A stretch of DNA of 9,521 bases from Methanobacterium sp. UBA8 (GTDB lineage: Archaea > Methanobacteriota > Methanobacteria > Methanobacteriales > Methanobacteriaceae): contig DADN01000299.1 in NCBI GenBank assembly GCA_002509665.1, forward strand, positions 11,272 through 20,792, in the 5' to 3' direction. Both the position numbers and the translations under genes were made by a program. The notes under the pieces were generated by a model. That model had not been told where the DNA came from and did not search any database. It worked only from the letters and a program-made list of their open reading frames with translations. The stretch's first letter is position 1. Every line of letters starts with the position of its first letter. Shown here in pieces: positions 6,643 to 9,521 of this stretch.

Positions 6643-7632
6643 ATGTACAAAATAGCCGTGGTACCTGGAGACGGTATCGGAAAAGAAGTTATGGAAGCAA
6701 CCTTACATGTTTTAGATGCACTTGAAGTTGAATTTGATTATACATTTGCAGATGCAGGGGATGAATGCAAAGCAGCATCAGGAGTTGCTCTGCCTCAAGA
6801 AACAATTGATATAGTAAAAGAATCGCAGGTATGTTTATTTGGAGCTGCTGGAGAGTCAGCAGCGGACGTTATTGTTAGATTAAGACAGGAACTTGAGCTT
6901 TATGTTAATTTAAGGCCTGTTAAATCATACCCTGGCACTAAAGCTTTATTTGACAATTTAGATTTTGTAATTGTTAGGGAAAACACAGAAGACCTTTATA
7001 TTGGTCTTGAAGAAGAAACAGAAGAGGGAGCCACTGCGTTAAGAGTTACCACGAGAAATGCTGTAGAAAGAATTTGCAAGTTTGCATTTAATTATGCGAA
7101 AGAAAATGGAAGAGATAAGGTTACAGCAGTTCACAAAGCAAATGTCCTTAAAAAAACAGATGGATTATTCAAAGACATTTTTTACGAAGTTGCTGAAGAT
7201 TATAAATATATTGAAACTGATGACAGATATGTTGATGCAACAGCAATGTTTTTCATTACAAACCCTCAAATGTTTAATGTGATCGTTACTACAAACTTAT
7301 TTGGGGACATACTTTCAGATGAGGGTGCAGGACTTGTGGGGGGTCTTGGTTTAATACCATCGGCTAATATTGGAGAAAATAGTGGTTTATTTGAACCAGT
7401 ACATGGATCAGCACCAGATATCGCTGGAAAAAATATTGCAAATCCTTCTGCAATGATATTATCCGCAGTAATGATGCTTGATTACCTAAAAGAACATGAT
7501 GCAGCCCGTGCAGTTGAAAATGCACTTATTGAAGTTTTAAGTGAAGGTAAAGTTATAACTGGGGATATTGGTGGTAATGCGTCCACCATGGAAATGGCCA
7601 GTGAAATTAGAAGAAAAATAGAAGAAAAATAA
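6643..7632 (+). CDS. Isocitrate/isopropylmalate dehydrogenase family protein (LeuB or AksF type)
   Basis: A 329-residue NAD(P)-dependent beta-decarboxylating dehydrogenase of the cytoplasm. GDGIGKEV lies at 9-16. The arginine set binding the malate part of the substrate is visible as RLRQELELYVNLRP (79-92) and VRENTEDLYIG (111-121), with the catalytic Tyr119. The catalytic lysine is in HKANVLK (164-170, Lys165), and the metal-binding aspartates are in TNLFGDILSDEGAGL (217-231). GSAPDIAGKNIANP (255-268) is the coenzyme loop; its Asp is typical of NAD-preferring isopropylmalate dehydrogenases. The size is short and archaeal. It could be 3-isopropylmalate dehydrogenase (leucine) or homoisocitrate dehydrogenase AksF (2-oxosuberate for coenzyme B); the sequence alone does not decide, so no symbol is given. 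It sits immediately after a dead leuC-like gene, so its hydro-lyase partner must now be encoded elsewhere. The cysteine desulfurase gene starts 54 bp downstream. Confidence 0.93.
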   Translation: MYKIAVVPGDGIGKEVMEATLHVLDALEVEFDYTFADAGDECKAASGVALPQETIDIVKESQVCLFGAAGESAADVIVRLRQELELYVNLRPVKSYPGTKALFDNLDFVIVRENTEDLYIGLEEETEEGATALRVTTRNAVERICKFAFNYAKENGRDKVTAVHKANVLKKTDGLFKDIFYEVAEDYKYIETDDRYVDATAMFFITNPQMFNVIVTTNLFGDILSDEGAGLVGGLGLIPSANIGENSGLFEPVHGSAPDIAGKNIANPSAMILSAVMMLDYLKEHDAARAVENALIEVLSEGKVITGDIGGNASTMEMASEIRRKIEEK

Positions 7633-7686
7633 GCTGCAGTTTGGACTGGGTTCAAATAGAACTAAAATTAATCAGGAGCATATTTC

Positions 7687-8895
7687 ATGGAAGATACTCA
7701 AAATATTGATATAAGGGCAGATATTCCTTTACTTAATGAAATAATCTATTTGGACGCTGCAAGCACTACTCCAACTCCAGAGCCTGTAGTAAATGCCATG
7801 TGTGATTATTTCCATAATTTCAATGCTAATATAGGAAGGGGCGCCTATAAAACAGCAGTTAAAGCAACAATGAAATTTGAAAACACAAGGCAAAGGATTG
7901 CAAAATTCATAAACTGTAGTGAGAATGAGGTTATATTTACAAAGAATACAACTGAAGCCATAAACCTTGTAGCACACAGTCTGGAATTTAAGAAGGGTGA
8001 TTCAATAATTGTTTCTAATATAGAACACCATTCTAATTTTCTGCCATGGCTCAACCTGAAAAAATCAGGAATTAATCTAAAAGTCATAAAAACAGATAAA
8101 TATGGTGTAGTAGACATTGCTGATATTGAAAAAGCTGTAGATGATACTACAAAGCTCATCACAACTACTCATATCTCAAATTCAATTGGTTCATGCCAGC
8201 CAATTTATGATATTGGAAATATAGCAGAAGAAAATGAAATTTTATATCTGGTTGATGCTGCCCAATCTGCAGGACATTTAAAATTTGATGTAAAAGAAAC
8301 AAAGGCAGATTTTGTTTCATTTCCAGGACATAAAGGTCTTTTGGGGCCTGTTGGAACTGGATTTTTATATTCCAAAAGCGAGGTTATGGATAAATTAAAA
8401 CCAATTAACCTCGGTGGTGGAACCGTATCCAAGGTAACAGAAGAAGATTTTACACTTGAGGCAGCTCCCGGTAGATTTGAGGGAGGCACTCAAAACATAG
8501 CGGGTATCATTGGCCTTGGAGAAGCTGTAAATTATGTGACGAATATTGGGATTGAAAATATTGAAAAACACAGCGCAAAACTTACAGAATATATGTTTGA
8601 TGCAATTAATAGCATAGATAATACGATATGTTATGGTAATCCAGATAATATTCATGGAATAGTTGCTTTCAATGTGGAAGGTATGAATTCTCATGATGTT
8701 GCTAAAATACTGGATGAACTTAAGGATATATGTGTAAGAAGCGGTTATCACTGTGCAATTCCTGCAATAAAACATATAGGTGCAGATAAACTTGGCGGAA
8801 CTGTTAGAGCATCTGTTCATTATTATAATACTAAAGAAGAGATTGATATATTGGCAGAAACTGTTGGAGAGATATCTAAATTTGCAGGAGGTTAA
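7687..8895 (+). CDS. Cysteine desulfurase, SufS/NifS class V aminotransferase family
   Basis: A 402-residue PLP enzyme that removes sulfur from cysteine as a persulfide, usually for Fe-S cluster or other sulfur-cofactor assembly. Visible features are YLDAASTTP near the N-terminus (21-29), TKNTTEAIN (85-93), NIEHHSN (111-117), VDAAQSAGH with the PLP-nitrogen Asp190 and Gln193 (189-197), and the Schiff-base lysine Lys216 in PGHKGLLGPVGTG (213-225). The catalytic cysteine Cys356 sits in the short motif RSGYHCA (351-357), as in SufS-type (group II) enzymes. GGAG at 7675-7678, 8 nt before the ATG, supports the start. All key residues are present. It follows the dehydrogenase by 54 bp, and its last codons contain the ribosome binding site of the next small gene. 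A selenocysteine lyase or another class V lyase is an alternative. Cysteine desulfurase is absent from some methanogens, so its presence is informative. Confidence 0.9.
   Translation: MEDTQNIDIRADIPLLNEIIYLDAASTTPTPEPVVNAMCDYFHNFNANIGRGAYKTAVKATMKFENTRQRIAKFINCSENEVIFTKNTTEAINLVAHSLEFKKGDSIIVSNIEHHSNFLPWLNLKKSGINLKVIKTDKYGVVDIADIEKAVDDTTKLITTTHISNSIGSCQPIYDIGNIAEENEILYLVDAAQSAGHLKFDVKETKADFVSFPGHKGLLGPVGTGFLYSKSEVMDKLKPINLGGGTVSKVTEEDFTLEAAPGRFEGGTQNIAGIIGLGEAVNYVTNIGIENIEKHSAKLTEYMFDAINSIDNTICYGNPDNIHGIVAFNVEGMNSHDVAKILDELKDICVRSGYHCAIPAIKHIGADKLGGTVRASVHYYNTKEEIDILAETVGEISKFAGG
8887..8891 (+). promoter_or_regulatory. GGAGG ribosome binding site overlapping the end of the desulfurase gene
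   Basis: A perfect GGAGG lies inside the last two sense codons of the desulfurase gene and 7 nt before the ATG at 8899. This spacing equals that of ribH and gatD in this window. It is the main reason to accept the following 28-codon ORF as a translated, coupled gene. Confidence 0.7.
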
Positions 8896-8898
8896 AAT

Positions 8899-8985
8899 AT
8901 GGATAGAACAAGAGCCATAGCAATATTTATAATTGTAATAATGGTGGTATGGGTTGTTGCAATTGCTGTATTAAGTGCAATATAA
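8899..8985 (+). CDS. 28-residue single-helix membrane peptide
   Basis: The ORF reads ATG to TAA and encodes a short basic head, MDRTRA, followed by about 20 almost purely hydrophobic residues (IAIFIIVIMVVWVVAIAVLS) and a two-residue tail. This predicts one transmembrane helix with the positively charged N-terminus inside. The ATG is 3 nt after the desulfurase stop, with an ideal GGAGG, so translation is probably coupled. I do not recognise a family and propose no function beyond membrane localisation. A chance ORF is possible given the length, but the combination of ribosome binding site, tight spacing and clean helix makes a real gene likely. Confidence 0.65.
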   Translation: MDRTRAIAIFIIVIMVVWVVAIAVLSAI

Positions 8986-9023
8986 TTAAATCAATAGTTA
9001 AATACTATATGTATGATAGAATA

Positions 9024-9055
9024 GGTTCATTTTAAATGAATTCTTATTTATTTCA
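9024..9055 (+). terminator. Hairpin with T-rich tail before ribH
   Basis: TTCATT (9026-9031) and AATGAA (9035-9040) form a short stem, extendable by two G-U pairs, followed by a T-rich stretch to 9055. It sits between the small membrane peptide gene and ribH, and plausibly ends the dehydrogenase-desulfurase-peptide transcript. It is AT-only apart from one C-G pair per stem, so it is weak. Confidence 0.35.
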
Positions 9056-9097
9056 CAAAATTTTGAGATTAGTTATACTTGAAATGGAGGAAAAATA

Positions 9098-9508
<411 letters not shown>

Positions 9509-9521
9509 TCCGCTCGAAAAT

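Noticed and set aside
7651..7665. A GGGTTCAAAT sequence resembling a tRNA T-loop in the gap between the dehydrogenase and desulfurase genes.
   Set aside because: The gap is only 54 bp and contains no acceptor, D or anticodon arms. At most it forms a small wobble-paired hairpin.

Overview
The window is AT-rich archaeal DNA that most resembles Methanobacteriales, a Methanobacterium-like methanogen. The evidence is a single-chain multi-OB replication protein A (RPA), a RadA recombinase, a lumazine synthase of the short archaeal type, GGAGG/GGTG ribosome binding sites 5-8 nt before most starts, and a MurT/GatD pair in an archaeal context. From memory, the order RPA - leuC - leuD - leuB-like - nifS-like - ribH also occurs in Methanothermobacter. 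I could not check this.

The left part is on the minus strand. Positions 1-1796 hold a murT-like Mur ligase followed by a gatD-like glutamine amidotransferase that is cut by the window edge. In bacteria this pair amidates a glutamate of the cell-wall precursor; here it probably acts on pseudomurein or a related polymer. A gene-free AT-rich gap of about 440 bp follows. Next come radA (2273-3208) and, upstream of it in the same direction, a 788-residue RPA (3304-5670). RPA carries six OB-type repeats; two adjacent ones are an exact-length 120-residue tandem duplication, and the last contains a C4 zinc finger. RPA and RadA are the ssDNA-binding and strand-exchange proteins of recombination, so their adjacency makes functional sense.

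The right part is on the plus strand: a LeuB/AksF-type beta-decarboxylating dehydrogenase (6643-7632), a SufS/NifS-type cysteine desulfurase (7687-8895), a 28-residue one-helix membrane peptide (8899-8985) and lumazine synthase RibH (9098-9508).

The main discovery is in the apparently empty stretch between RPA and the dehydrogenase. Read on the plus strand in one unbroken frame, about 5931-6542 is the decayed N-terminal half of a LeuC/HacA-family hydro-lyase large subunit (3-isopropylmalate dehydratase or homoaconitase). It has at least seven internal stop codons but no frameshift that I can detect. The C-terminal half with the Fe-S cysteines, and any leuD, are absent. The dehydrogenase, whose substrate such a hydro-lyase would make, remains intact directly downstream. 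This looks like a relic of a leuC-leuD-leuB-type operon in which only the last gene survived.
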